The translations under genes and the position numbers were made by a program. From Mycoplasmopsis agassizii (GTDB lineage Bacteria; Bacillota_I; Bacilli_A; Mycoplasmatales; Metamycoplasmataceae), in the NCBI RefSeq assembly GCF_002272945.1, contig NZ_NQMN01000001.1, positions 200,326 through 251,848 of the forward strand: a stretch of 51,523 nucleotides of DNA, in the 5' to 3' direction. The notes below the pieces were generated by a model that did no database searches, was not told the DNA's origin, and saw nothing but the letters and a program-made list of their open reading frames with translations. Shown piece after piece: positions 10,401 through 22,381 of this stretch. The number at the start of each line of letters is the position of its first letter. Within the stretch, counting starts at the first letter, position 1.

Positions 10401-13400
10401 TGACCTAGCGGCTTACATTCCAGTTACTGCTGAAAATAACACTAGTCGTGGTGGAGCTGATTTGAGAGTAGATGAATGATCACATGGTTATACATCATTT
10501 AACTTTATTGATACAAAAACAACTCTTGAAACTGGCGAAGATGTTATGAAATCCTTTGTTCCTAACCCAACTACCTACAATGGTTCAAGATTTGTTAATG
10601 CCAGAAATCTAAATTTATTAGGTGGTATTACTCCTCTAAGTTTAGCAGATTACGGAATTGAAGATAATCGATCTGGATTGACACGATTATTTCAAATAAC
10701 TAATGCTCCAAATTCAAATGCACTTTTTCAAGTAACTAATATTGACACCACATTAATGATGAATGCACAAGTAAGTGGACAAAATATTAACTTTTATCAA
10801 GCATTTAATGAAAGTGTAAAAAAACCAAAGAGATTAGTTGATGCAATCGAGTTTTTATCATTAGATTATTCCAAAATTACACGTAGTGAAGATGGTAAAG
10901 GTAAAGTTTTTGACATAAATTATGCAAAAACAAAATTTGACTTAGAAGCGTATAAAACTGCACTTTTAGCAAATGCAGAATCAGAAATTGAAGCAAAAAA
11001 TTTCACTGATGAAGCACAACTAAATGAAGTTGCTAATGATGAACAAAAATTAGCTAACCATCTTATGTCTTTATTTGAAAAATCAGCATACAACGTTTTT
11101 CTAGTAAATCTTAAATTAGGAGAAAATTTTGAAACACTAGGAAAACTAATGGACCCTGCTACTGGTGTAAGTTCATTTTTTAAAGACGGTTTTGTTTTAG
11201 AAAATCCAAACAAAGCAATTTCAGAATTTACAGCACCAGAAGTTAAAGACGGTTTAATTAAGAAATTAAAAAGCTTGAACTTAGACACTGAAAATGTCAA
11301 TAAAGTTACTATTTCTGACGCATTTTATTTAATGAACATTTGGTCATTTACAAATGATCCAAAACTTAATGTTTACGATGGTGACACTGTTAATGTAATA
11401 TTCAACTCAAAACCTTCAGATGATGTAATAACTTATAATGAGCAAAGATTAGATACAGATATAAGTCAAAAATTCACTGACTATGTATATTCAATTGCTG
11501 AAGTTTTAACTAGAGATTACATTCAAATTACCTATACTCCTGACACAAACGACTTACATAATTTACCTGATTATTTAACTGGAGCAACCGAATCAAATAC
11601 AGGATTCGAATACTTCTTAGATCCTTCATCAACCTTAATTTGAAATGAATCAAAAGTCAATTTTCAGGCTTCACAAAGAGCAAATGACAATGATACTAGT
11701 TTAAATGTTAGAGAATTAGCGATAGCATTTTCACAGTTAAGTGTTAGTGAAAATAGAAATGTTTTTGAAAAAATCAAAAAAGAATCTGATGAATTATTAT
11801 CTTCTCCAAGAGCTAATGTCAAAGAAGCTGCTGAAAAAGCAAAAACCTTATATGAAAAATTAAATGAAGAACTTGCCAAATTAAAACCACATACAATTAT
11901 TACAACTACTACACTTGAGCAACAAATACAAGAACGTGAAAACTACTACAGTGCTAACTCTGCAGAGTTAACTAGATTATTTACTGAAATTAAAGCAAAA
12001 AATCAAGATTATATTAATAATCAGAATCAAGCAGCTGAAACAATTAAAGTTCAAGTGAAAGCAATTGAAGATAAGTATCAAGCGATTGTTGATTCTTCAT
12101 CATCGAGTGATGAAGAAAAAGCAAAAGCAAAAATTTTAGTTGAAGCAGCAAAAAATTATAAAAACAACCGAGGCTTTACAGATGAAGAAAATAATTTAAT
12201 TTCAGCGTATGGGGTAAATTCTAATCTTACAAACAGAATATTTGGTGAATTTAGACATTTTTTTAGTAAATATGAATTTGATGAAAATGTAGATCTAGTA
12301 TCAGCAAGTAGTGACGATATTTTATCTCATGTTAACCAATCAGCTATTCAAGCTTCAGGGGAATTTGCTCCATATATTTCGCTTCTTAGCTACTATCAAT
12401 CGATTATTTTAGAAAAAACTGATATATTTAATAGCAGTTCTTCATCTGAAGCAGAAAAAGAACTTGCAAAAAAACAATTCCTAAAATTAATGGCTCTTGA
12501 ACAGGATTCTTCACTTTCAATTAAGGAAAACCAGATCGTAAAAGAAATCTTGAGACTTACAAAAATAAAATCAGTTAACTTATCTCAGCTTGCTTCTGAT
12601 AATTCAACATGAACAAAAGATCTTTCTGCTGAAGATAAAGTTATCTTAAATAAATTATTGGTAGAAGCAGGTTATGAATCTGCAAAAGTAATTTATTACT
12701 TACAATCTGAAAACCAACAAGATCTTGGAACCTATTTAAATTCATTAGATAAATATATTGAAAAATATAAAAAAACAATTAATGAAAATAAAGAAATTGT
12801 TGAATCAAAAACTGCAAGTGATGAGCAAAAAACTGCAGCACAAACAGAATTAGCTAAATACACTCCTGTATTAACAACTTTAGAAAAAGTTAAATCTGCT
12901 ACAGATTTAACTGATGCTGAGAATACTTTAGTAACAGCTTTATCTGAAGAAGAAAAAATCACAATTGAAGCAATTCAAAGAGTGAGAATTCAAAGATCAC
13001 TTTTAGGAGATGAATTATTAAGATTAAGTTCAATGTTTGCTAGTGATTATCTTGAAGCATTAACTGCTGCTTCAACATATGAAAATGCCGTTGCTCAATC
13101 AGGTGCTTATTTAACAGCATTAAGAGGAGTTTATAATAGAGTTTCAGGAGAAGTTAAAAAACTTCATACTGCTGAAGCCTTAAACACAAACTATGGTAAC
13201 TGAGTTGCTACTTCGAATTACTTTGGACAAATTAATAAATTAAATAACGGTTTCTTCAAAGATCGTTGACAAAAAGAAATTGTTGATTGAGCACTTTATG
13301 ATGATTCAGGTAAATCTATTGAAGATACAAATCTAAGAATTACTGACTTAGAAAATAAAGTAGTAACTGATCGTGCACGTGCTTTTTGAATGTATTTATT

Positions 13401-13890
13401 GAAATCAAAAGGTGTTAGCGAAAGAACCTTAACAGGTATTTATCGTGATAAAGAAAAAGATAGCAATGTCTTTTGAGGTTTCATGAAACTTGAAGATGCA
13501 CAAAAAGTTAAAAACCTAGCATTTGAAGATGCTGTAACTGGTGAAGTTAAATACTTAAAAGTTAACTTCGAAAACACTAATAACTTATTCTATTTCCAAA
13601 CACAAGGTGATAGCACATCAAAACGTACTTTAGCAGATGAAGGTTATACAAGTTGAATCTCAGACTTTGCGATCTTTGCTAAATATTCAAATGCTTTCAT
13701 TATTCCTGATAGTAAGCAAAGAATTTTCTTTGTTGATGAAAACAACAAAGAAATTGAAGGCTTGTTAAATATTGGAACAAGAACTGCAATTACTGAAAAT
13801 GGTAAAACACAAATTCAAAGTCCAACAATGGCATTCGTTGATAAAAATGGTAAATTATACTTTAATTCAATCGATCAATTTAACTTATAG
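7486..13890 (+). CDS. Giant membrane-anchored PDxFFG protein with HExxH metalloprotease motif
   Basis: 2134 aa. AAAGGAGGA precedes ATG 7486. The N-terminus (KKIPTWGKFAIAAASLS...) is a signal-anchor helix at about residues 8-28 with no lipobox Cys, so most of the protein should face outside. PDSFYG at residues 202-207 is a variant of the PDxFFG motif that names a mycoplasma family. HEYGHH at residues 629-634 fits the zinc-protease HExxH consensus, with H629, E630 and H633 as likely ligands and base. A third ligand is not obvious. Residues about 1385-1905 are Lys/Glu/Ala-rich and likely coiled coil. More than a dozen TGA Trp codons occur, with no interruption. Its place between oppF and oppA suggests it makes or handles peptides for import. 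The protease activity is inferred from the motif alone. Confidence 0.88.
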
Positions 13891-13905
13891 AAAGGAAGAG
13901 ATGTT

Positions 13906-16458
13906 ATGAAATTGAAAAATAAATTAATTCTAGGTGCTAGTGCTTTATCAGTAGTAGCTGCTGCAACAACATTAATTGCTTGTTCAACATCAGAAGGTGG
14001 TAACCACCCTAGTAATAAAACTAACACTGGTTTATCTTATGATTTAGGTCTTTCAACAATACCTTTAAATAATTTGAATTACATTAAAAATAAGTCTACT
14101 TTTATAATTACTCCGACTTTCATAGAAGGATTTATTAAAAATGGTCCTACTGAAGAAGTTAAAAATGCAATCGGGGGAATGCCTAAGTTAAATATTGGTG
14201 TTGAAAGAGTTGACGTTAAAAATTTAGATCAATATAAGCATCCAACTGCTGCAGGTACAACATTTGGAAATTCATTTTATCCTTATGATACTTTCGGAAT
14301 GACAACAGGAGTTGCTGAGCCTACTGCAGAAAATCAAAGTGCAATTGCAATTCAAATAGCAGGTAATAATATTTTATCTATGAAATTGCGTGCAAATAAT
14401 GGTCAATCAACATGAGCAACATATAAACCTGATGCACCAGGAAATAAAGATAGTGTAACACCACAAGACTTCATTGATTCAGCTCAATATATTCTAGATA
14501 TTAACTCAGGAAGTCAATACTTAACAGACTTTTTAAACTTAAATATTAAAAATGCTCAAAAAGTTGTTGATGCACAAAATGCTTATGTTAAAAAACATAA
14601 AGTTCCTTATTCAGATCCATTCAACCGTAAAAAAGTTGTCGATGGAAAGCAAGTTGAGCGTGAAAATATTTATGAAACTCCTGAATGAGAATCACAAGTA
14701 GAAGGTGATGAAAAAGAAGTTGAAGCAATTAAGCAAGCTGTTTTAGGTTTAGGAATTTATACAGGGGATTTTGGTCCTATTGATATTGATTCAATTAAAC
14801 CTGATGAAGTTTTAAAACCAACTAACCGTTATGCAGATCCTAGACAAACATGAGTTTTAGATGCTAATAACGAAGTCACAGGTACACTTGCTTTATATGC
14901 TCAAACCAAGTGACAAATTCGTTATGAATTTGAACCAACTGACCCACCTAGTTTCTTTAGTTTTAATAACTCATTAACAAATAACTATATGAAACCTGTT
15001 AACCGTAAGTTTATCGAAAGTATCGGTGGAATTCATTTCTTCGGAGTTTCTCGAGAAACATTTATTTGAAACGGTGCCTTTGATCCTAGTGAAATGTTAC
15101 TTGGTGAAGGTGGATTCATCATGTTAACAAAACGTGATTCATACTATTCTTCAGCAAAAACTATGCTAAACAGAATCAAGATTTTCTTCCAAACTCAACA
15201 AACTGTTAAAGCTGCTTTATTTGAAGATGGTTTAATTGCGCAAACCAATATTCCAACAACTTATATTTATCGTTTCTGAGCAGATCCTGCAAAAAGAACC
15301 TTAATGCATAAGAAAAACGGTTTTGGAACAATCGGGTTACAACTTAATTTAGATCATAACACTAATCGTGTTAAGGCTTTATTAGATAGTGACTTTAGAA
15401 ATGCACTTTATTTTGCTATCGACCGTAATGATGTTCTAAGATTAGTAGGACTTGATACTTCATTCCCTGTTGTTACTTGAACAGCCTTTGGTCAAGCAAA
15501 AACTTCAGATGGTATTGCAGTTGAGCAATGATTTGAAAATACTGATGTAAAAATGAAAGATGATAAATCTTATCCACTTCAATCTTTTACTTATCAAGAT
15601 CACTTAGCTAAAAGTTATACCTTTGAAAATGTTGACCGAAGTGATAATAACTTCTCACTAGAGACTGCTCGATACTACATGGATTTATACAAAAAGAGAA
15701 ATCCAAATGTTTCAAAAGTTACTATGCAATATGTTCACGATTCAAGCGAACAACACATTAAAGCAGGAGTTGCTTTTCAAGATTTAATTAATAAAGCTTT
15801 TGGGGGTTTTGTTGAAATTGAAATTAAGGGTTATCCTGCTAACGTTTATGAGCAATTTAGAGCAGAAGGAAAATTTGATCTAGCATATACTAACTTTGAC
15901 TATTTTGGTACTGAATATGATTCATATATCAAAACCTTTATTTTCCCTGATGGTATTAATTTAGAAGATCAAAAAACTATTGGATTTAGACAAAATGCAG
16001 CAGGTTCATGAACCTATCAAAATTACTTCTTCGATTTAGAAAATTATCCAGGTGGTTCAATTGAAGAAGAAACTAGAAAACGTTTAGATATTAGTGAAAA
16101 ACACTGAAACAAAATCAAAGAACTTTCAGTTCATCAATTAATTAAAGATGCTGATGGAAACAATATTTTTGAAACTGATGAGCAATTTAAAGATAGAGTA
16201 AATTCTTTCTTTGCATATCAATTCACCGATGCAGAAAAAGCAGAAGGTTGAACTGAAAAAGAAAACTTTGCTCTTGCAGCATCTTATGAAAAAATTATTA
16301 AAGATGCTGCCCCTGTAATTCCTTTAATGGAAATTGATACAGAATGAGAAGTATCACGAATTGGTGGTGTTTCAAATACTTATACTTATTCACTACAATT
16401 TGCTTATGATTTTAATTTTCCACCTGTACCTGGTTTACCAACTAAACCTTCAAATTAA
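13906..16458 (+). CDS. oppA: OppA-type oligopeptide-binding lipoprotein
   Basis: 850 aa. A lipoprotein signal, LSVVAAATTLIAC, places the lipidated Cys at residue 26. The length and operon position match the large mycoplasma OppA proteins, which bind extracellular peptides and deliver them to OppBC. The body has features of the family-5 solute-binding fold, such as DSAQYILD near the N-terminal third and LLDSDFRNALYFAIDRND, which resembles the conserved RRALAYAIDR-type segment of OppA/DppA. AAGGAAGAG precedes the start, 15 nt after the PDxFFG gene, and a terminator follows, so this is the last gene of the operon. Some mycoplasma OppA proteins have ecto-ATPase activity; I did not spot a Walker motif here. 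Confidence 0.85.
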
Positions 16459-16471
16459 AATAATTAAATTT

Positions 16472-16502
16472 AATTCCCTTTCCTGGTGAAGGGGAATTTT
16501 TT
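16472..16502 (+). terminator. Rho-independent terminator of the opp operon
   Basis: AATTCCC and the following bases pair with GGGGAATT in a stem of about 11 bp including a G-T pair, followed by a T-run. Confidence 0.85.
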
Positions 16503-16798
16503 ACTTAATAATTTACATTAACATTTGATACAAATCAAAATTTACTGATTATATTACTAACATAATTATGTTAATAATTGAAAATAAATTAATGTAAATC
16601 CTTGTTTAAAATCATAAAAAAATAATTTTCTTTTATCAAATAGAATGTTAATTCAATATAAATGTATTTTAATTATTGTGTAAAAGCATTTAATAATATT
16701 TAAAAACATATTTAGAAAATAATAATATTTAAAATTTGAAATAATTATGAATTTATTAAAAAAATTTTAAAAATTTTAAAAATTTTTAAAACAAAATA

Positions 16799-16882
16799 TA
16801 TAATATTAATGTTATTTAAATGGCTATAACATACATTAATGAAAAACAAATAATAATAAATTTTTGATCTATCTGGTTATAG
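16799..16882 (+). promoter_or_regulatory. Promoter and leader with mutually exclusive hairpins
   Basis: TATAAT at 16799-16804 would start a leader of about 110 nt for the gene at 16921. The segment 16824-16832 can pair in two ways: ATAACAT (16826-16832) with ATGTTAT (16809-16815), or CTATAAC (16824-16830) with GTTATAG (16876-16882). A further 8-bp pair, ATTAATGT (16805-16812) with ACATTAAT (16833-16840), supports the upstream hairpin. The rest of 16503-16798 is very AT-rich and holds nothing I can name. Confidence 0.4.
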
Positions 16883-16920
16883 TGTTGACTTAGCACAATA
16901 ATTTTTAAAAGGAGAATAAA

Positions 16921-17490
16921 ATGAGAAAAAAATTTTTCAAATCAGCCATCATAGTTTTTTCTCTGTTGGCTCTATCATCTTTTAGTTTGTCTGCAATATT
17001 ACCTGTTGCAGAATCTAAAAAAGAAAACACTGAAGAAGTAAAAGAACCATTCAATAATGAAAATTTAAAGGGTGTTGATTTTAGAAATTTTTCAAACACA
17101 TCATCTAATCCTTACTATTCAACAGAAACTGTTTCTTCATTAGGACCAAAATTTTCAGTATTACAAACTAGATTTAATCCAATGGATGTAAGTGATTATC
17201 CATCTGATCCAATTTTTCCAAGTAATCCTTTAACTATGAAACGGGTTCCTGATGAGGAACATTTTAATCCAGAACAGTATCTAGAATGAATGACAGTTGT
17301 AGTAAAAGAATACTTGGATTCATTAGGGAGAATTCCTACAAGAAAAGATGTTTATGAATTCATGGAGAAAAAATACGTAGATTTTCCACCACTTGAATTA
17401 TTTTGATTGGAAAATGAGATTGTTAAATTGTTAATTCCTGAAAAAGTGCCAATTGACATAGACCCAATTCTTTTTGAAAGAGTCAAATAA
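16921..17490 (+). CDS. Hypothetical secreted protein, 189 aa
   Basis: Starts MRKKFFKSAIIVFSLLALSS with AAAAGGAG upstream. The hydrophobic N-terminus is a signal peptide without a lipobox Cys, so the product is secreted or anchored by the uncleaved signal. The middle is Pro/Ser/Asn-rich and probably disordered. The C-terminal 65 residues form a compact helical region (SLGRIPTRKDVYEFMEKKYV) with two TGA Trp codons. No family is recognised. It is flanked by long AT-rich gaps with its own promoter, and its leader can form alternative hairpins. Confidence 0.75.
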
Positions 17491-17662
17491 TTTAGGAGTC
17501 TCAAAATCAAGAAATTATTAAAAGTTTTTTAGCGACCATTACTAACAGAATTTGTTAATCTTACTGCTTTTGATTTTGTAATTGTCTTGATTGATAATTA
17601 AAAATCTAAGTAAGACAAATATCCAATTAATATTGAATTTATTTTTTTAAATAATATTAATC

Positions 17663-17760
17663 TATAATGATCATTCTTAAGACCATAACAAGATTTTCTT
17701 ATAAACTGAACAAAAAAATTGAAACTCTAAAAGTTACATCTTTATGGTGTAACTTTTTTA
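17663..17760 (+). ncRNA. Possible short transcript between TATAAT and a strong terminator
   Basis: TATAAT at 17663-17668 is followed by about 90 nt and a perfect 9-bp hairpin (AAAGTTACA 17730-17738 with TGTAACTTT 17748-17756) running into T residues. A 62-codon frame here has no ribosome-binding site and no protein-like composition. The hairpin may instead be the distant terminator of the secreted-protein gene that ends at 17490. Upstream, 17502-17510 and 17570-17578 form a 9-bp inverted repeat of unknown meaning. Bases 17761-17930 hold nothing else. Confidence 0.3.
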
Positions 17761-17951
17761 TTAAAAAATTTTTTATAAATATTGAAATCTCTTTTTATTT
17801 ATCTACATATCTAAATTTATTTTCTGTAGTTAAAAATAATTTAATTAATAATTAAATTAAATGAGTTCCTTAATTTATAATTTTAATAAAGAAATATAAA
17901 ATAATTTATGTGTATTTAATTTGAATAATCTAGAAGGTGTTTTTTATAATT

Positions 17952-18740
17952 ATGAAAGCAAAAAAATCATTAGGGCAAAACTTTTTAATCTCTCAAAAAA
18001 GTATAAATAAAATAATTAAAAGCGTTGATTTCGGAATAAATAATATTTTAGAAATAGGTCCAGGAAAAGGTGCATTAACTAAGGAATTAATTAATTATGC
18101 AAAGCACTTAAAAGTTTATGAAATTGATAATGATTTAATACCTTACTTGAATCAACTTTTTAAAAAAGATGTTTCAGAAAATCACCTTGAAATTATTCAT
18201 CAAGATTTTTTAGAAGCTAATTTTGATAATGATCAAAAATATAATATAGTGGCTAATATTCCTTATTATATTACTAGTCAAATATTGTTCAAAATTATCG
18301 AGAGTTACGGCGTTTTCGAACAAATTACGATCATGGTGCAAAAGGAAGTTGGAGAAAGAATCTTAGCAACTGAAAGCACTTCTGAATATTCAAAATTATC
18401 TGTTAGTTTGCAAATGTTATACGATATTGAATTAGTATCAATTGTACCTGCAAATCATTTTAATCCAGTTCCTAAAGTTGATTCAATGGTAATCAAATTA
18501 ATTAAAAATGAACTGCCAGAAAATTTTGAAATTAATGAATTTTTAAATGTTGTAAAAATAGCTTTTCAATTTAAAAGAAAAACATTATGAAATAATTTAA
18601 AAACAGTTTTAGATTATAATGAATATGATTTATTTTGTCAACAAAATGATCTCAGTTTAACTAGCAGAGCACAGTCATTATCTGTTGATAAATTTCTGAA
18701 TTTATACTATTTTATTAAGGAGAAAAATGCAAGTAAATAA
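17952..18740 (+). CDS. rsmA: 16S rRNA dimethyladenosine transferase RsmA (KsgA)
   Basis: 262 aa. Uses SAM to dimethylate two adjacent adenines in the helix-45 loop of 16S rRNA during small-subunit assembly. Visible motifs: KKSLGQNFL at the N-terminus, the SAM-binding loop EIGPGKGALT, the acidic motif VYEIDND, and the catalytic NIPYYITSQ (N-I-P-Y). The C-terminal part has NHFNPVPKVDSMV, typical of the family. I chose ATG 17952, with AGAAGG 14 nt upstream, because the family begins at MKAKKSLGQNFL. The last 14 nt overlap the next gene, which suggests coupled translation. Confidence 0.95.
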
Positions 18741-19719
18741 TCACAGAATAATAGGTAATAGTAAATTAATTTTAGAGGCAATTAATGAAGCAAAAAATAT
18801 TGCCATTTTTCATCATGTTAGACCCGATGGAGATTGCCTTGGAAGTCAAGCAGGTTTAGCTGAAATTATTAAAGAAAACTACCCATCAAAAAATGTTTTT
18901 ATCATCGGAGATAATGAAAATAATTTCAATTTTTTAAATTGAAAATTTGATGATCAAACTAAATTTGATTTTGAAAATTCATTAGCAATTGTTGTTGATG
19001 TAAGCGATCCTAAAAGAATTTTTAATGCAGAATTTTTTTTAGATAAACGTTTTACTAAAAGAGCAAGAATTGATCATCATGAAGTAGGAGAAAATGAATT
19101 ATATGATTATTCATGAAATGATCCTGATGCAGCAGCAGCTGCAGAATTAGTGGCTCAATTAGCAATTGATAATAATTTAAAAATTACTAAAGAAGCAGCA
19201 ACAAAAACTTATCTAGGAATCATGACTGATTCAGGTAGATACATGTATTCCAAAAATCGTGTTGCCACACAATATTATGGTTCAACTTTATTAAAAACTA
19301 ATTTTGATGTGCAATACTTATATGAAAATCTTTATAAGAAAACTTTTAAAGATTTGCAATTTAGTGGCTATGTTTATTCTAACTTTAAAAAAGATGGCAG
19401 AGTCTTACATTTTAGTGTCACTGATGAAGTTTTAAAACAATTTTCTTATAAACCAAATGAAGCAGCTAATTTTAATAACTTACTAGCAAATATCGATGAT
19501 AACCATGTTTGAGTCTTTTTTGTGGATAATCAAGATGGTACTTATAGAGTAAGAATTAGAAGTAATGGACCCGAAATTCATGATATTGCTGCTCAATTTA
19601 AAGGTGGAGGTCACGCTTGAGCTTCAGGTGCTACATTAGAAAATTATGAAGTAGAAAAACCACTTTTACTAAAAGCTTTAAATGAAAAAATAGAGGATTA
19701 TTTAAATTCTAAAAAATAA
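18727..19719 (+). CDS. nrnA: DHH/DHHA1 phosphoesterase, NrnA-like nanoRNase/pAp phosphatase
   Basis: 330 aa. NrnA-type enzymes degrade 2-5 nt RNA and dephosphorylate pAp; mycoplasmas also use relatives on cyclic-dinucleotide products. DHH-domain motifs are visible: HHVRPDGDCLGSQ, VVDVSD and RIDHHE (the name-giving DHH). The DHHA1 domain shows FKGGGHAWASGA near the C-terminus. AAGGAG lies within the end of rsmA, 14 nt of which overlaps this gene. It likely supplies the last step of RNA turnover, complementing RNase R elsewhere in this window. Exact substrate preference cannot be read from sequence. Confidence 0.9.
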
Positions 19720-19748
19720 CCTAATAACAGTTATTTTTTTAGGTTTTA
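19718..19748 (+). terminator. Terminator-like hairpin
   Basis: AACCTAA (19718-19724) pairs with TTAGGTT (19739-19745), with an inner ATAA/TTAT stem and bulged T residues, then T. It ends the rsmA-nrnA unit. Confidence 0.6.
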
Positions 19749-19751
19749 AAT

Positions 19752-19757
19752 TAAAAT
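19752..19757 (+). promoter_or_regulatory. -10 box TAAAAT, leaderless-type start for the gene at 19764
   Basis: TAAAAT ends 6 nt before the ATG. There is no Shine-Dalgarno sequence between the terminator and the start codon. Confidence 0.5.
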
Positions 19758-19763
19758 AACATT

Positions 19764-20726
19764 ATGAAAAAATCAACTAAGAAATTATTTCTTTTATCAT
19801 CCTTAACTGTTGCAGGTCTAGCAGTAACTGCAACAGCAGTTTCTTGTACTTTTGAAAGGGAGAATAACCCTATTTTAAGAAGAGAATTAGTTGCTGCCAA
19901 TAATCCAGTTTATAATGATATCATGTGAACTATTTTTCAAAAATCTGCTTCAACTCAAGATGGTTATGCAAAAATTAAATTAAGCCTTAACGAATTAAGA
20001 GCAATTTTAATTCCTGCAACTACTGATATCGAGAAAAATGAAAGATATCAGGCAGTAAATAAGTTAATTAGAATCTTTCAAGAAAACACATTTGAAAATC
20101 AAAAAGGGTCATTAGCCTTAAGTCAAGAGATTGTTAATGCATTAGAATTTTCTCATGTAACTTTTTTAGATAGTAGTAATAATAATAGGAAAAATCATCT
20201 GCTAGCTGTCAAAAAACTAGTAGGTGAGCCTTATTCATCTTATAACTTTAATTCACAAATGCTAGCTTTTGATTTAGTTGATGAAGATAAAACAATCACT
20301 TATAGACCAACTGTTGACTTACCAAAAGAAGAAACATTTTATAATTTTAGACAAAGCAATTATAAAATCTATTTTGGAGTTGATATATCAAAGAGTGCGT
20401 TTGATAATTTAATTTCTAGCGACCAAAGTGAAGATGAAGTTAATAAGCGTTTAGAAACTTTCAATTCAATTTTTGAAGGTCAATATTTATATGAAGAAAA
20501 TGCAAGCATAAATGTTTTGGCTAATGAATCATCTTCAGGACAAGCAACACCTTTTAAAAAGGAAGATTTAAGTAAATATACTTTTAAAGTTTCTCTAGCT
20601 GAAAAAGGCTATCGCATTTTTGCTGGTTTAACAGATACTTATTATTATTTAACACTTCACTTAAAAGAAGGTGAAACAGGTGTAGCTAATTCTTTACGTA
20701 ATTTTAAAATAAGGGTGGTTTACTAA
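19764..20726 (+). CDS. Lipoprotein coupled to a DUF31 peptidase, 320 aa
   Basis: A classical mycoplasma lipoprotein: a signal ending in ATAVSC puts the lipidated Cys at residue 28. The body is mixed alpha/beta with no domain I recognise. The stop TAA (20724-20726) overlaps the ATG of the DUF31 peptidase by one base, so the two are translationally coupled and probably act together at the cell surface. In mycoplasma immunoglobulin-capturing systems a binding lipoprotein (MIB) is paired with a DUF31 protease (MIP). MIB proteins are much larger (about 750 aa), so this one may be an unrelated partner. No ribosome-binding site is seen, and a -10 box abuts the start. Confidence 0.8.
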
Positions 20727-22273
20727 TGAAATTGAGAACTAAAAAAATCATGATTTTTTCAGCACTTGCTGCTACTTTAGTAATCCCTTCTGCTGTTGCA
20801 GTTAGTTGTTTTAACTTAAATGCATTAGATGGTGCTGGTTATAATTTATCAACTTGAAACTGAGATGCTAAAAGTGAACGTTATCGTGTGATGATTCCTA
20901 ACCCTGATCAAAATTCGAAAAATAAATTAATTTGACCAATCTCATCAATGCCACTTTATGATGGTTCATTAGTATTACCTCAAGATAATTCATCATTAAT
21001 TCCTGATCAAGGTTGATATGCACCAAATGCTAATTATTTAAGAAATTTTCAAACTAGCTTTGCCTTACGTTTTGAAAATCAAGCATATAATAAAGAATCA
21101 AACCGTTATGATAAACAAGTAATTTTAGGTACAGGTTGAATTTTAGATTATCAAAAAACAACTGATGGATCTTATCCACTAACTTGATACATTGCAACAA
21201 ATGTCCATGTTGCTTCTGCTTTATATAATAAAAATACTTATCAAGAAGCAGATCCTGTTTTTGAATATTATCAACAGCCAAATGCTACTTGAACTAGACA
21301 AGTTTCCTTAACAAAATGAAATTTAGTTGATGAAGCAAATCAAAATACTCCTTATAAATCAGAAATTAAAGAAGATGATTATTCACTAGCAAAAGCTTAT
21401 GCTAGTGGAGTAGTTGATAGAGAAGGAACTTATCAAGAAGGTGAACAATTGCTTGATGGTTTACCTAAAATAGTTTATTTAGGAATTGACTATTTAGAAG
21501 ATTCACCAACAAATTGAAATCAGAATTTAAAAGAAGAATTAATTGATTTTGCTGTTTTAGAAGTTAAATTTAAAAATGAAGAAATTGCTAAAGAAGCAAC
21601 CAGCAATTATGCTACTTGATCAGATAGTGATCAGGCTAATTTCTTAGATAAAGATTATTTAACTAAAACAAATGAAAATAAAAATTTAGATCTAAAAGAC
21701 AATTTTTACATGGCAGGTTTTCCTAATGGCAAACCACGTATTAACCAAGAAAAAATTGGAGAAAAAGATTCTAATTTAACTGCTTATAATCCACAGTGAA
21801 GTCAAGCTGAATTAGATGAAGCGATTAAAAAATATAATTTAGGTGATTCATTTTATGAAAATAAAGCCTATTCAGCTTTTGAACTTAATTCACAAAAAGG
21901 TATCGGAGATATTTTATTAAACTTACCTTACTTACAAATTGAATATCGTGATATTCCACATACAACTTGAGCTTTAACTTATTCATTTTCTCGTTCAGGT
22001 TTATCAGGTGGTTCATCAGGTTCTAAAATAACTAATAAGGATAATCAAATTGTCGGGATTCACTCGCTGGGCTCATCTTCATCAGAAAATAATACTGCTT
22101 TTGCACTAAAAAGTGATGGACATGCTCATGATAATTATAACGGTTATGTAACACCTGCTTATGACATTATCTATGGTGGCGTAGAAGGGCAAAAAACTTC
22201 TTATAAATCAACCATGGAGAAAATTTTTAAAGGCAAAAATATTGAGACAGATTTACTAGGTAAAATTGCTTAA
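20726..22273 (+). CDS. DUF31-family serine peptidase lipoprotein (MIP-like)
   Basis: 515 aa. The lipobox PSAVAVSC gives the anchored Cys at residue 28. The trypsin-like triad typical of DUF31 peptidases is visible: His161 in TNVHVA, Asp274 in IDFAVLEV and Ser431 in GGSSGS, followed by QIVGIHS. Members of this family include the mycoplasma immunoglobulin protease MIP, which cleaves antibody heavy chains held by MIB. The length fits a MIP-type enzyme with a single peptidase domain. It is translationally coupled to the lipoprotein just upstream. The catalytic assignment is strong; the antibody substrate is inference. Confidence 0.88.
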
Positions 22274-22297
22274 TAGCTTTTAAAAAATATTTGATAC

Positions 22298-22337
22298 AAA
22301 ATACCCTTTTTCAAATTTAATGAAAAAAGGTATTTTT
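22298..22337 (+). terminator. Rho-independent terminator
   Basis: Bases 22298-22313 pair with 22321-22336, 15 pairs with one C/A mismatch, followed by T. It ends the lipoprotein-peptidase pair. Confidence 0.85.
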
Positions 22338-22381
22338 AATTTGTGTTTAAACGGAATTTATATAATTAAAAAATGCTAAAG

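Noticed and set aside
7486-13890. Treating the stretch as several broken genes
   Set aside because: All interruptions in this frame are TGA codons, read as Trp in this organism; the frame is one continuous gene.
17667-17855. 62-codon frame starting within a TATAAT
   Set aside because: No ribosome-binding site, and a strong terminator hairpin lies inside it.
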